This document shows, piece by piece, positions 1-12,075 of a DNA stretch of 64,000 nt. A program made the position numbers and the translations under genes. A model generated the notes under the pieces. That model worked only from the letters and a program-made list of their open reading frames with translations, made no database searches and was not told where the DNA came from. This DNA is from Ryuthela nishihirai. Its lineage: Eukaryota; Arthropoda; Arachnida; Araneae; Heptathelidae. The stretch lies in the NCBI GenBank assembly GCA_038380435.1, contig JAWZYU010000010.1, positions 43,496,135 to 43,560,134 of the forward strand, in the 5' to 3' direction. The stretch's first letter is position 1; every line of letters starts with the position of its first letter.

Positions 1-111
1 TAGTCGTTTAATTATTTAATACAATACACACTTTAAATTATGGGTATTCTTTTACAATGATCCTGTATGTTGTAGATTATTAAAATTTCTAAACCATGCA
101 CGCAAATACTT

Positions 112-495
112 GGGGGCGGGGTTGGCTCAGTCGGTAGTGTGCCAGGCTCGTAATCTGCAGTTCCCAGGTTTGAGTCCCAGCTGGATGAGCGTTGAGATTT
201 ATCTCCGCAAAATTCCCACCTGCCCAAGGTCAGTAGGGGACACCGATGGGCTTGGAAAGGCCGCCGTCCGTCAGATGGGACGTTGAGCCGTGGCACCGTG
301 TGCGGAAGAGCCATATCATATGCACGTTAAAGAACACGCTGGATGTCCTTGACGGGAGGCTACCATCTGCCTCCCAACAGCTGTTCCATTGGGTCCCCTC
401 CCCCAACCTTCTCTGAGCCTTCGGGGTCGATGTGACCTGGTCATTTAGCACATGGTGCGTAAAAAAGCGCTGCTCAGAGGTAACCAACCCAACCC
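112..495 (+). mobile_element. SINE-A, near full length
   Basis: Thr-like tRNA head with A-box-like tggctcagtcgg and B-box-like ggtttgagtcc, then the family middle (cttggaaaggccgccgtc) and the AACCC-type tail. Compare the reference copy at 48329-48711. I could not define a clean TSD, so this is an older insertion. Confidence 0.9.
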
Positions 496-1911
496 ACAAA
501 TGCATGACAAATTTCTAAAGATATAATTATTCGGATAATAATAGCACTATTTGCCTTTTCTTGTTCCGTTAAAGTTTCAGAGAGTAAATTACAGTATTGC
601 AATAACAAAATGATAGTTAAAACGTGCAGCTTTCAAAAAAAAAAAACGAGAAAGAATGTAAGCGTAGCAAAGCGTTTGTAATGGGAGACAAAAGGTGTGT
701 GTATCTCCTGAAGCATGATTGATTGATATAATGCGGCATTCGTGTAGACATTTTAATTTGAGGAACTGGTCATTAGGACAACTCTCTGAGACTCTAACTT
801 GTAATGGAACAGGTGAGTGGGGGTCGACTTATCGCATGTGTGGCCATGCTGCACGGACCGATATGGGTTAAGCACCTACCAGTCAATGTTAAGTGATGGT
901 GGTCGACTCGAGTGTCCTCTACTCTTATTGATTACTTGGTTGCAGGTTGGGTTGAAGGACGAACATTAAAGTGCAAGCGTGGGCTTCAGAAGTGTTTTAT
1001 GACACTGAATAGGAATAAGAGATTTTTGCTTAGTGCATAGAGGTAGAGAAAATATATTCTGGTACATTGTTATTTATTGCAAGGATCAGTGCTATTTCTT
1101 AGAGTGGTGACGTATTCACTCACACTGGAGGATTTGGGTAATCTTAAGGCCCGAGGCGCAGAAGGTTCTGAGAGGACCTCGACTATCAGGGAAGGGGAGG
1201 GGGAGGTGTATTCAATCTACAAAGATTTTTGCAACTTTCGAATAAGAAAATTGTTTGCAGCTGGTTAAAATAACTGAATTACAGAAACGCATAAAAAAGT
1301 TTAATATGTGTACTTGTTACACGTACTGAAGGGTAAACAGTTTTTTTCCAGTTATTGTATTTTTTTGTTAAAGACATTTCAAAAGACATTTCAAAGAACA
1401 GAAATGTATTTAACAAAAAAAATTATATTTGGTACTAACCCAAGTAAAACAACCCGAGATGTGTGTGTAAGTAATAGATTTATTGATTGCGAAATATTTT
1501 GTTAATAATAATAATAACAAAAAAACACAAATAAATAATACAATGAAATTGAGACCTCAGAAAAACAAAATATAACAACCCAATGTCAGGGGAAAAAAAT
1601 AATAGTTCCTGTAGAAACGAAGACGTATCAAAGTACTCGTCGGGGTTTCAATTTTAATTTCTACATTAGTAATTTATGGCAACGTTGCTTAATAACCTTT
1701 AATCCAGTTCGAAACAATATTAATGTAGTAAAAACAAAAACTTAGAGCAGAGAAAATAGCTACATAACATGGCAATCTTATTTCTTATAATTGTTTAACA
1801 TAAAAATAAATTCCGAAACCTTTTCTTTAAACTAATTCCATTTTTCTATTTAGATCTAAATTGTTATACAATTTTGGTGCTAAGTATACAAAATGACGTC
1901 TTAATGTACAG
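496..1911. other. AT-rich unique sequence, no gene seen
   Basis: I see no codon-like pattern, SINE or inverted repeat here. A poly-A run lies near 637. Short open frames (for example around 1077-1268) have no recognisable motif. Confidence 0.6.
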
Positions 1912-2377
1912 TACTGGACAGAAAAATGGTAACAGTTCTATGTAATCTCAATAAAAAATTGCATTCAGAGCTCAATAACTTCTTCAATATGTTTTTTAAT
2001 GAAAAAATATGTCTAAAGAGAAATTGAAGATCTAACAGGCTACAAAAAGTTGACCCCAAAGCTTAATTGAAATAGGTTAAGAGATCAATCCTGGGTGCAA
2101 TGCATCCGGTACTGTGCTAGAATCAACTGCCATCTCTTAACCTGTTTTAAATAAATTTTAGTGTAAATTTTTCGTGTCCTGTTAAGTATTCCAGCGTTGA
2201 CAACTCTTTGAATACTGAACAAATAATGTTTAAAACCGAGGTTTAGGTAGATTTGATGAGTCTTTACTTTACCTTTAGACAATTTTTTCATTAAAAAACG
2301 TATTGAAAATGTTATTGAGCTCTGAATGTGATTTACTATTGAGATAACATGAAACTGTTTCCATTTTCTGTCCAGTA
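1912..2377. mobile_element. Non-autonomous mariner/Tc1-type fold-back element
   Basis: The ends are inverted: it starts tactggacagaaaaatgg and ends ccattttctgtccagta. The two arms match over about 105 bp (both carry a cattcagagctcaataac-type stretch), and both ends carry TA, the usual mariner target. The interior has a smaller inverted pair, ggttaagagat and atctcttaacc. It has no coding capacity, so it is a MITE mobilised in trans. Confidence 0.8.
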
Positions 2378-2763
2378 CTTGTATTTTTATGTGACAAAGT
2401 CACATCTTGCCTTTGCCACATAAAATGGAGGATTTATGCTTTCCTCTTCTCTTATCATAAGTTGATAGAGTGTTAGGTAGTCAATTATTACTGCTACTAT
2501 TACTAAATAAAATTCTGAAAAAAAAATCGAATTTTGATGTTTTTAAGCCCTCATGAATATCGAGGCCCTAAGCGAGCGCTTCATGCACCTATTGAGTAAT
2601 ACGCCAATGTGTCCCCCCCCCTATTATTGGAATCAGATAAGTATTCCATTTTGAGTGGTGTAGGGGAGAGATTTTAGGAAGTAAATGTGGGGTGAAAAAA
2701 CTAAATGTATACGTACATTGCGTACAATTAATTTAGTGAAAGTTTTGGCATAATTTAAGGTGG
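2378..2763. other. AT-rich spacer, no gene seen
   Basis: Contains only a poly-C run near 2611 and AT-rich sequence. Nothing recognised. Confidence 0.5.
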
Positions 2764-3099
2764 ATGCACACCAATGGAACCCACTGGAACAGCTGTTGAG
2801 AGACAGATGGTAGCTTCTCCTCAAGGTTATCCAGCGTGTTCTTTAACGGGAACAGGGTATTGCTCTCCCGCACAAGAAGCCACGGCTTAATGTCCCACCT
2901 AATGGACGGCGGCTTTTCCAAGTCCATCCTTGCCACTCTATTGTCCTTGTCCCCTACATCCCATGTCCCCTACTGGCCTTGGACAGGGCGGATAGGGAAC
3001 ACAGGATGTAAATCAATCTCAACGCTGACCCAGCTGGGAGTCGAACCTGGGAACTGCAGATTGCTAGCCTGGCGCTTTGCAGACTGAGCCCCCACCCCA
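2764..3099 (-). mobile_element. SINE-A with internal deletion
   Basis: The tRNA-like head lies at the high-coordinate end (cccagctgggagtcgaacctgg). Near 2773 the copy jumps from the ttgcacacca region straight to acccactggaacagctgtt, so roughly 75 bp of the 3' part is missing. It also has a short expansion after tccaagtccat. Confidence 0.85.
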
Positions 3100-3331
3100 T
3101 GTAGTGCTTAGGAGCGGAATCAGTGAATCCTCGCGGATCGAAAGCAATCACATGACCAGCGAGTTCATACGACTGCGTATCGTACTATAATACAATGTTT
3201 TAAAATATCATCATTATGTCCTGTCTGAATATATAACAGCATTCAACCGTTGCAAAATAAAATTATTTAACATTTTGAAAATTAAAAATTTATTTATTAC
3301 TAATATTGATGGCGGGATAAATTATGTTATA

Positions 3332-3412
3332 AAACCTAAATGTCCGCGGGCCACTTAAAAAAAGCAAAGCTGACCACATGTGGCCCACGGACCATATGTT
3401 GCCGATCCTTGT
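3332..3412. mobile_element. Relic of a hAT (Charlie-like) element
   Basis: Contains the gtccgcgggcca and catgtggcccacggacca motifs that also occur in the intact inner hAT element at 14042-14243. Only about 80 bp remain. Confidence 0.45.
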
Positions 3413-4430
3413 TATACGTCATTGCCACTTTTTTGGTTCGCAGTTCACCTGAATTTTAAAGTGATTAAAACTTAGATTTTCAAAATTCTACTGTTCCCCT
3501 TAAACCGGCAGTCAATCTTTGTTCCTCACCCGACACTAAAACCTGGTCTTCAAATTCTTTGCCTCTCCTTAAACCTGACCTTCAATTTCTGCGCTCCCCT
3601 TCAGTGACGATCTGACGTGTGCTAAATATAAAATGCAGAAGCTGTAAAGAAGATCGATCCCAAAGGTTAAGAAGAGTCGGAGTGAACCTTTGCGCCGTTT
3701 AAATGAGTTCCGTTTTTGATAGTTGCTCACTGTCCCTCCCTCCCACCAAAAATAGTCTTCCGTGGACCCCCACTAACCCCCCACCCCTCACTTAAACCGG
3801 GATTTCAAATGCATTTCTCCCTTTAAACCCGCGCATCAATTCTGTTTAAACTATTGATACCAAAATTTAATTAAAACTTAAAACAGGGTAAGAGATCAGA
3901 TATCATAGTTGATTCAAGTTCCATGATACCCTTTATCCTAATCTTTATCTCACAATCATTGAAGGCTTATCAAAAATTACAACAGAGTAGTTGAAATAAG
4001 TATAATGAAACAAAGTTGTTTTTCTTCTTTTTCAATATGCAAAATTCAAGTGAAAGCTTTGCTGCGGCATCCCAGAAAAATCTTTTCACCTTAAGGGTCT
4101 CGTGTGTGAACGAGAGTTATAGTTTCGGAAACACTGACATCTATAATAAATTAGTATATTTGCGTCCCTACAGCTTAGTCACTACACTGTATAGTCAGTG
4201 GATATTATATGGTGTTCCAAATACTATTATTACTAATTTATTTAATTTAAAATTTAATAGAAATAAATGTAAATATTGTTTACACTGACTTCATTTGGGA
4301 AAATTAACAAACATATGTAGTATTACAAATGTAAAATGAATTCAATGATTATGTACAGCATCACACATAAGAAAAAAAATGGACTGCAGCTAAATGAATC
4401 CTTTGGCAATCTTGAGATGAAGGAAAATGA
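3413..4430. other. Unique and degenerate sequence, no gene seen
   Basis: 3480-3860 is C-rich with loosely repeated blocks of the kind ccttaaacc..tcaat..tct. The stretch 3654-3745 resembles 15098-15187 (shared core aatgagttccgtttttt-like), so both belong to an unnamed old repeat. The rest is AT-rich. Confidence 0.5.
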
Positions 4431-5656
4431 AAGATCTAAAACTGATAACATTTCAGATATTTACATAGGTCCATGCTTCGTAAATGATTTTTAAAAACGT
4501 TTATGGTAGGAGAGATGACAACGTCCTCCGGAAGCTCATTCCATACTCTTACTACTCTACAAACACAGAAATGGTATTTGGAATCTCCTCTTGCAAATGG
4601 GATGTGACAAGACCTTAGTGACAGGACTAGACAACACAGCGGGTGTTGTCTAGTCCTGCTGTTAATTATGATTAAGGTTGTTCGAAATTAAAGTACAAAA
4701 GTCCATGGATTTTTTTTCAGCACATGTTTAAATCAAGTTGTCTCCATTTCAGAGAGTGCTAGGAGAGTTCGTTTAATCTCTGTTGATACGATTTGTTGCG
4801 AAAGTCCAATAGCTCTTTTGTAAAAAGACCTCTGGGCTTTTTGCAACATTTTCAATATCACACACACGGTAAGAAGACCTTACCGGAGATGCATATTCTA
4901 CAATGGGCCGAACATATGTGATAAATGCTTTTACAAGGGTTGTAAATGCTTTTACTTGTGTTACACTAAAATGTGTTTACACTAAAATGCTTTTACTTGT
5001 GTTACATTTGCTGTAGCATTTGAAAATCATCTGCACGACATGGCTGGCCTTCGTAGTAATGAAATTGCAGTGTTGTGAAAAGGATAAGCTGGGATGATGT
5101 CCAAGTAAATGTGTCTTTCACTTTTTTCAATATCCAAGGAACCAAGGAAGTAGATGTGTTGTATATTATTGTGGCTTGTATTGAAGATTGTAGTTTTTCA
5201 CTTCGAGATAGGTAGATCATTAAGTGTGCTCTAATGTGCAATTTTATAGCACGCTTCCTGAAGTGAATGATAGTCTCCAGAGTTCGAACGTGCAGTGTAG
5301 AATTTTGGCATCATCAACGTAGACAAAACTAGCAAAAGGCCTTAAAATGGAGGGAATTTTACGGGTGAAAATAACGAAAAACAATGCACCTGAAACAGAT
5401 CCTTGTACGATACCACTAGTGACTCGTTTAACTGGTGACAATGTGTTGCCGACTTTAATCTGTTGAGTGCGAGTTAAAAAATAAGGCGTGCAATAACTGA
5501 AATATTTTTCTGGGGATACCGTAATTTGCTAGTTTTTCAAATAAGATTGATCTTTTACGCTTGTAAAACTTTTCAAAGGCTTTTTCAAAGTCAAGGAAAA
5601 TGATGTCAATTGATTTGCCATTTTCTAGTGCTGATGTCCATGTATTAAATAAAAAA

Positions 5657-5836
5657 ATACCCCCTCAAGCAGCTGCTTGCCACAGAGGTCTGACAGGAGC
5701 CTGTCAGTTTATATGCCATAGTAGAAGGTCTGAGAGGATGGCAGGACCTCAGCAGAAAAACGACACAAACAGCCGTGCCTTACCCGGGGCTCGAACCCAG
5801 GTCCCGTAGATCAGTAGCCAAGCGCGCTTAGGCAGT
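5657..5836 (-). mobile_element. SINE-B inserted in the RT domain
   Basis: Reads ccccctcaagcagctgcttg at the 3' end and ggctcgaacccaggtcccgt in the head, both minus-strand. The flanks are adjacent parts of the retrotransposon RT domain (before and after the LDFEKAF region), so the SINE is younger than the LINE. Confidence 0.85.
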
Positions 5837-6248
5837 ATAATATCTGTATTCTTGTTGATCGACCAGGTACAAATCCAAATTGCTCATCAGAAATTATATT
5901 ATTGCATTAAAGAAAAATAGAAAGGATAGTAGTTTGGGTAAAATACAACGCTCAAAAACTTTAGATGTAATGCTGGCAAGACAGATAGGTCGAAAATTAA
6001 TTGGATGAATAGGATCGCTTTTTATTTTGAGGGTAGGTGAAACAATGACGTGATGCCAGTCTTCAGTATCTTGTCAGCTTCATAACAAGCATTAAAGAGA
6101 AAAGAGAGTTTGGTAGAGATGTTACCATTAAGATACTTGAAAAGGGAGAAATTCTATCAGGCTCTGGAGAAGTTCCTGCAGGCGTATTTGCAATCGCTGC
6201 ATTAACAAATGCAGGATCAAATACATCGGTGAAGAAGTCATCAGATGC

Positions 6249-6540
6249 GTTGGGTTGTTTTACCTGTGAGCGGCACTTTTTTGCACACCATGGGCTAAAT
6301 GGCCAGGTCACATGGACCCCGAAGGCTCAGAGAAGGTTGGGGGAGGGGACCCACTGGAACAGCTGTTGGGAGACAGATGGTAGCCTCCCGTCAAGGCCAT
6401 CCAGCGTGTTCTTTAACGTGCACAGGGTATGTATGGCTCTCCCGCACACGGGTCACGGCTTAACGTCCCATCCGACGGACGGCGGTCTTTCCAAGCCCAT
6501 CGGTGTCCCCTACTGACCGTGGGCAGGGCGTAGAATTTTT
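6249..6540 (-). mobile_element. 5'-truncated SINE-A with 12-bp TSD
   Basis: The tail and middle are present, but the tRNA-like head is missing. Flanks repeat gtcatcagatgc at 6237-6248 and 6541-6552. A clean TSD with 5' truncation is the mark of target-primed reverse transcription. It interrupts the EN-RT element between its linker and RT domain. Confidence 0.9.
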
Positions 6541-7545
6541 GTCATCAGATGCTCAATGATTATTCCGAGCACACTGGAATTCGTGATCTCTAACGCAAGG
6601 AGTCAAATATATTTATCAAAGAAGTAGCTTTTTCAGCATCAGAGATTGCATATCATCCGTTGAGATTATTTTTTTATGGGAGGGTGGGGGGAGTATCTGG
6701 ATTGTACCTCGTAACCTGGAATCTTGCATCTTTACAGAAGGGATTTCTATTTCTCTCATTGCATAATGTGTGAAGTTTGCTAGATTCGACATCTTAAACG
6801 ACTTTGCTCTGCTCTTTAGATGCTATGCTGTAGCCTGTTTTATTAGCATTACTAGGATCATCACGATATTTCCTCCATGCATTAAGTTTAATTCTTGCTT
6901 GCGTTTTGATAAAACTGTTGGATTTTGCCCTTTTCTTTTGAAGTGGAACAGATGAGATGAGAGGTTGCATGGTTGAATGATATTCACTAATATCATCATA
7001 GTTGGAGGATGAACAACTGATGAGCATGCAGTGAATGACAGTTGAGCACACTTCGTAATCAGCTGCATAAAAATTGCACATTGATGTTCATTTTCAAATA
7101 TATCGGAATAAAATCACTAACAGAGAAGATGACATGGAATTCGATGTTATAGACAAACAGATCGTGGGTACAAAACACAAAATCAAGTAGATTTTCACTT
7201 CGAGTGGGAAAATGGACAAGTTGTTGAAGACTACATGATTGTAACCATGACTTCATTCTTACCATGATGGGTTTCCCACTCGATATCATTGAAACTGAAA
7301 TCTCCTACTAGGACAACTAGTAGATCAGTATTCATAGCATGTGTCAGATCATTGAAAAAGGTCTCTGCGTACGTGAGACTAGTTATTAAATGCGGTGGTA
7401 TATAGGCCGTAATAAGTCGGCACCGACATGAGCCTGAAATGAAAATATCTATACAAATGACGCAAAAAATTCCATGTTTTCACAACTTCCGCAATACCCC
7501 CCACGGTATATTTTATTAAATAATTAAGTAGCAGATTTCCTCCAG

Positions 7546-7866
7546 TCTGGGGTAGTCGGTAGTGCGCCAGGCTCATAATCTGTAGTTCCCAGATTCCAGT
7601 CCCGCCTGGACTAGCCTTAAGATTTAAGATTTATCTCCGCAAAACTTCCCCCTCCTCCAATCTCGATCAGAAAAGGAACACCGATGGGCTTGGAAAGGTC
7701 GCCGTCCAACGGATGGGACGTTAAGCAGTGACTTGTGTGCACGAAAGCCATACCCTGTGCACGTTAACGAACACGATGGAGGTCTTGACGAGAGGCTACC
7801 ATCTGTCTTCTAGCATCTGTCCAGTAGGCGATAAGTCCAGTAGGCTTCTAACATCTGTTCAAGTAG
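7546..7866 (+). mobile_element. Older SINE-A, first part (split by a nested copy)
   Basis: Diverged head (tagtcggtagtgcgccaggc) and middle. The copy is broken at 7867-7876 by the younger SINE-A at 7877-8269 and resumes at 8280. Confidence 0.85.
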
Positions 7867-7876
7867 CCTTCCCCCA

Positions 7877-8269
7877 GGGGCGGGGGTGGCTCAGTCGGTA
7901 GCGCGCCAAGCTCGTAATCTACAGTTCCCAGGTTCGAGTCCCAGCTGGGTCAGCGTTGAAACTTATCTCCGCAAAACTTCCCGCCCTGCCCACGGTCAGT
8001 AGGGGACACCGATGGGGCCTTGGAAAGGTCGCCGTCCGTCGGATGGGACATTAAGCCGTGGTCCCATGTGCGGGAGAGCCGTACCCTGTGCACGTTAAAG
8101 AACACGCTGGATGGCCTTGACGGGAGGCTACCATCTGTCTCCCAACAGCTGTTCCAGTGGGTCCCCTCCCACAACCTTCTCTGAGCCTTCGGGGTCCTTG
8201 TGACCTGGCCATTTAGCCCATGGTGTGCAAAACAGTGCCGCTCAGAGGTAAAACAACCCAACCCAAAAC
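7877..8269 (+). mobile_element. SINE-A nested in an older SINE-A
   Basis: Complete head, middle and tail. The 10-bp TSD ccttccccca lies at 7867-7876 and 8270-8279, inside the 3' part of the older copy. Confidence 0.92.
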
Positions 8270-8279
8270 CCTTCCCCCA

Positions 8280-8372
8280 ACTTTCTCTGAGTCCTCGGGG
8301 TCCTTGTGACCTGGCCATTTAGCCCATTTGTCCAAAAGAGTACCATTAAACGGTAAAACAACCTACTCAATC
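8280..8372 (+). mobile_element. Older SINE-A, second part
   Basis: Continues the copy that began at 7546: ctttctctgagtcctcgggg, gacctggccatttagccca and a degenerate tail. Confidence 0.8.
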
Positions 8373-9364
8373 CGACCCGGCACCTCTGAATAAAAATCAG
8401 TTAATCATATTAATTAATTGGGTTAATTAATATGATTTGAGCGAAGTAGACAAATGAGTTTACAAATATTGAGAATCATTCGAAACTCTACAACCGAAGA
8501 ACTACCATACGAAATAATAGAACGCAGCACTTGATCGCTGTATCCTTCCGCTAGCTCGTCATGATGCCATCCGTTGCCAATAAAGAAAAGTGTGTATCCA
8601 TTTCTCGCGTCACTACAAGCATCGAGTCGCATTTGTGACAGTTCGGAGCGACTAAAGAACAATTACACTTCCCCATTAGAGTATCCGCGGTCCACTTCCC
8701 TTGAATGGATCGCCATCCGCTCACCTGGTTTTCAACCCGGAGCCTATTATTTCGAGCAGGGGATGGTTTTGTTCGAGCAGGAAATTACGATGCTTAGCAC
8801 GCTTTCCGTCGTCCAGGGTTGCTGACAACAGAGATTATTGTCTGATGTAAAACGATGGGCAGTCAACATTTGGCCTCTCTTCTGTCCCCTCCATCTTTCG
8901 GAGCAGTGTGCTTGCTACTTTGTTTGTGCACCACGGGATTTGGTTTGGCAGCAGGAAGGAATTTTTCTACCCTCTCTTTGTAATTCCCCCTACCAAGCAT
9001 TTCCGTCCTCTTAACAGAGCCATTACGCTTGTATCACGGATACTAAACATCAACTAATTGCACAGGTGAAAGTAAAAACATAAACGTTGTTGAGTGAAGA
9101 AAATTGGACACAGTTCTCTCAAAAAAGAAACTATCTTCCGTGTCATGCTGCCGTGTTTCCAGTGCTGTCCTAGTTTTTAAGCAGTTTGGTTTTATTTTCG
9201 TGTTTGTAAATGTAGGTTAAGAGCGGAGAACAGTTTTGCTCCTTTGTTTTTGTTTAATGAGTTTTTGCTTTAAAGTATTAATTGATGAAAATTCCTGCCC
9301 GTTCCGTGGAATGGCCAATGTAGATAAAAACTAGATAGCTGTAGATTTCAGCTTTTAGCTGGAG
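8373..9364. other. Unique sequence, no gene seen
   Basis: A 15-bp perfect inverted repeat with a 5-nt loop sits at 8403-8437 (AT-rich). Around 8570-9050 the sequence is less AT-rich but I recognise no protein or RNA motif. Confidence 0.5.
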
Positions 9365-9692
9365 AGCTTATTGTTGAGATTTATCTCCGTTAAAACCCAC
9401 CCTTCCCTCGGTCAGAAAGGGAACAACGATGGCCTTGGAAAGTCCATCGTTGTCCTTTGAAATGTGCGGTAGGATGGGACGTTGTCTTTAGCCCCGTGTG
9501 CAAGATAGCCATACCCAGTGCAAGCTAAAGAACACGCTGGATGACCTTGATGAGAGGCTTCCATCTTTCTCCTAACAGCTTTGAAGTGGGTTATCTTCCC
9601 AAAACCTTCTCTGAGTCCTTAAGGTCTTTGTGGCCTGCCCATTTAGGCCATTGTGTGCACAAAAGTGCCTCTCAGAGGTGAAACAACACAAG
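9365..9692 (+). mobile_element. Degenerate SINE-A
   Basis: Recognisable by ttgagatttatctccg, ccttggaaagtcc, gaacacgctggatgaccttg and a gaggtgaaacaaca tail. The tRNA head is largely lost. Confidence 0.75.
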
Positions 9693-9751
9693 GCGATTTA
9701 CCCACTCGGAAGGGTCTTGATCAGTCTAACTTTTTTGGAATATGTGGATGA

Positions 9752-9995
9752 CTTAAAAAAATGCTTTTCTTCTGAGGGGGAAAATTTGAGCACACAATGG
9801 GTTAAGTGTCCAGATCACTAGGATTCCTAAGGTTGAGAGCTGAATAGTGGGAAGAGGACCCACCGGCCAGCTGTTAGAAGATAGAAATCTTTCGACAAGG
9901 CCATCCAGCATGTTCTTCAACATGCACATCTCGTGGCCTTCCTGTACACGGGGCAAGGCTTTACGCCCCATCTGTGTCCCCTTTCGCTCCGAGGA
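9752..9995 (-). mobile_element. Degenerate SINE-A fragment
   Basis: Minus-orientation matches such as cagctgttagaagatagaaa, aaggccatccagcatgttct and ggcaaggctttacgcccca. Strongly diverged and without a clear head. Confidence 0.65.
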
Positions 9996-10197
9996 CAGTG
10001 CACGGGTTAGCAGAGAACGTTACCTACAAATTATAGTATTTGTTAATAGGCTTTTTGCTTGACTTAAATAGAGCATTATAAAAATTATATATGATCATCA
10101 TTATTGATATATATAATAATAGGCGTATTCGAAACGGCTGGATTTGCAAGGCGAATGGAAGGATGCTCGAACACCGAAATACAAAATAATTAATTAA

Positions 10198-12075
10198 ATT
10201 GTCCAAAGGGTCCTTCTTTCCAATACTGTTCCTAATAAATTGCCCAAAGGGTTCTTCTTTCCAATACTGTTCTTAATAAATTGTCCAAAGGGTTCTTCTT
10301 TCCAATACTGTTCCTAATAAAGTGCCCAAAGGGTCCTTCTTTCCAATACTGTTCCTAATAAATTGCCCAAAGGGTCCTTCTTTCCAATACTGTCCCTAAC
10401 AAATTGTCCAAAGGGTCCTTCTTTCCCTTTCAGAACTCTAATAAATTATCCTAGGAGTCCTTCTTTCCAATACTGTTCCTAATAAATTATCCAAAGGTCC
10501 TTCTTTCCAATACCATTCCTAATAAATTGTCCAAGGTGTCCTTCTTTCCAATACAGTTCCTAATAAATTGTCCAAAGGGTCCTTCTTTCCAATACTGTTC
10601 CTAATAAATTGTCCAAAGGGTCCTTCTTTCCAATACTGTTCCTAATAAATTGTCCAAAGGGTCCTTCTTTCCAATACTGTTCCTAATAAATTGTCCAAAG
10701 GGTCCTTCTTTCCCTTTCAGAACGCTAATAAATTCTCCAAGGAGTCCTTCTTTCCAATACTGTTCCTAATAAATTATCCAAAGAGTTCTTTTTCCACTAC
10801 TGCTCCTAGTGAATTGTCCAAAGGGTCCTTCTTTCCAATACTGTTCCTAATAAATTGTCCAAAGGGTCCTTCTTTCCAATACTGTTCCTAATAAATTGTC
10901 CAAAGGGTTCTTCTTTCCAATACTGTTCCTAATAAATTGTCCAAAGGATCCTTCTTTTCAATATTGTTCCTAATAAGTTACCCAAAGGATCCTTCTTTCC
11001 AATACTGTTCCTAATAAATTGTCCAAAGGGTCCTTCTTTCCAATACTGTTCCTAATAAATTGTCCAAAGGGTCCTTCTTTCCCTTTCAGAATGCTAATAA
11101 ATTGTCCAAGGAGTCCTTCTTTCCAATACTGTTCCTAATAAATTATCCAAAGAGTTCTTTTTTCCAGTACTGCTCCTAGTAAATTGTCCAAAGGGTCCTT
11201 CTTTCCAATACTGTTCCTAATAAATTGTCCAAAGGGTCCTTCTTTCCAATACTGTTCCTAATAAATTGTCCAAAGGGTTCTTCTTTCCAATACTGTTCCT
11301 AATAAATTGTCCAAAGGGTCCTTCTTTCCAATACTGTTCCTAATAAATTACCCAAAGGGTCCTTCTTTCCAATACTGTTCCTAATAAATTGTCCAAAGGG
11401 TCCTTCTTTCCAATACTGTTCCTAATAAATTGTCCAAAGGGTCCTTCTTTCCCTTTCAGAACGCTAATAAATTGTCCAAGGAGTCCTTCTTTCCAATACT
11501 GTTCCTAATAAATTATCCAAAGAGTTCTTTTTCCACTACTGCTCCTAGTGAATTGTCCAAAGGGTCCTTCTTTCCAATACTGTTCCTAATAAATTGTCCA
11601 AAGGGTCCTTCTTTCCAATACTGTTCCTAATAAATTGTCCAAAGGGTTCTTCTTTCCAATACTGTTCCTAATAAATTGTCCAAAGGGTCCTTCTTTCCAA
11701 TACTGTTCCTAATAAATTGTCCAAAGGGTTCTTCTTTCCAATACTGTTCCTAATAAATTGTCCAAAGGGTCCTTCTTTCCAATATTGTTCCTAATAAGTT
11801 ACCCAAAGGGTCCTTCTTTCCAATACTGTTCCTAATAAATTGTCCAAAGGGTCCTTCTTTCCAATACTGTTCCTAATAAATTGTCCAAAGGGTCCTTCTT
11901 TCCCTTTCAGAACGCTAATAAATTGTCCAAGGAGTCCTTCTTTCCAATACTGTTCCTAATAAATTATCCAAAGAGTTCTTTTTTCCAGTACTGCTCCTAG
12001 TAAATTGTCCAAAGGGTCCTTCTTTCCAATACTGTTCCTAATAAATTGTGTAAAGGGTTCTTCTTTCCGAGCCTA
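10198..12075. repeat. 41-bp minisatellite array, about 45 units
   Basis: The unit is roughly attgtccaaagggtccttct followed by ttccaatactgttcctaataa. A variant unit carrying ccctttcagaacgctaa recurs at 10425, 10712, 11081, 11451 and 11902. The gaps are 287, 369, 370 and 451 bp, or 7, 9, 9 and 11 units, so blocks of units were copied together. Short open frames in the array are not evidence of coding. Confidence 0.95.

Larger units (their letters stand above)
4430..7430 (-). pseudogene. Decayed EN-RT non-LTR retrotransposon (Jockey/CR1-like)
   Basis: Read on the minus strand from 7430 down. The endonuclease part shows IPPHLITSLTYAETFFNDL and LVGDFSFNDIEW (near 7275-7390), then PTRSENLLDFVF (7160-7220). 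A basic linker follows (KTQARIKLNAWRKYRDDPSN, ~6850-6930). The reverse transcriptase shows NAAIANTPAGTSPEPDRISP (~6145-6210), INFRPICLASITSKVFERC (~5945-6010), IIFLDFEKAFEKF (~5570-5610), VTSGIVQGSV (~5385-5420) and the catalytic box FVYVDDAKI (~5300-5325). The C-terminal tail contains ITYVRPIVEYASPVW (~4880-4925) and WNELPEDVVISPTINVFKNH (~4480-4545). The domain order is the usual one for this class. Frameshifts and stops are frequent and two SINEs interrupt it (5657-5836 and 6249-6540), so it is dead. The clade assignment is tentative. Confidence 0.85.

Noticed and set aside
10198..12075. CRISPR-like array
   Set aside because: Units are contiguous with no unique spacers, and the context is a eukaryotic genome.
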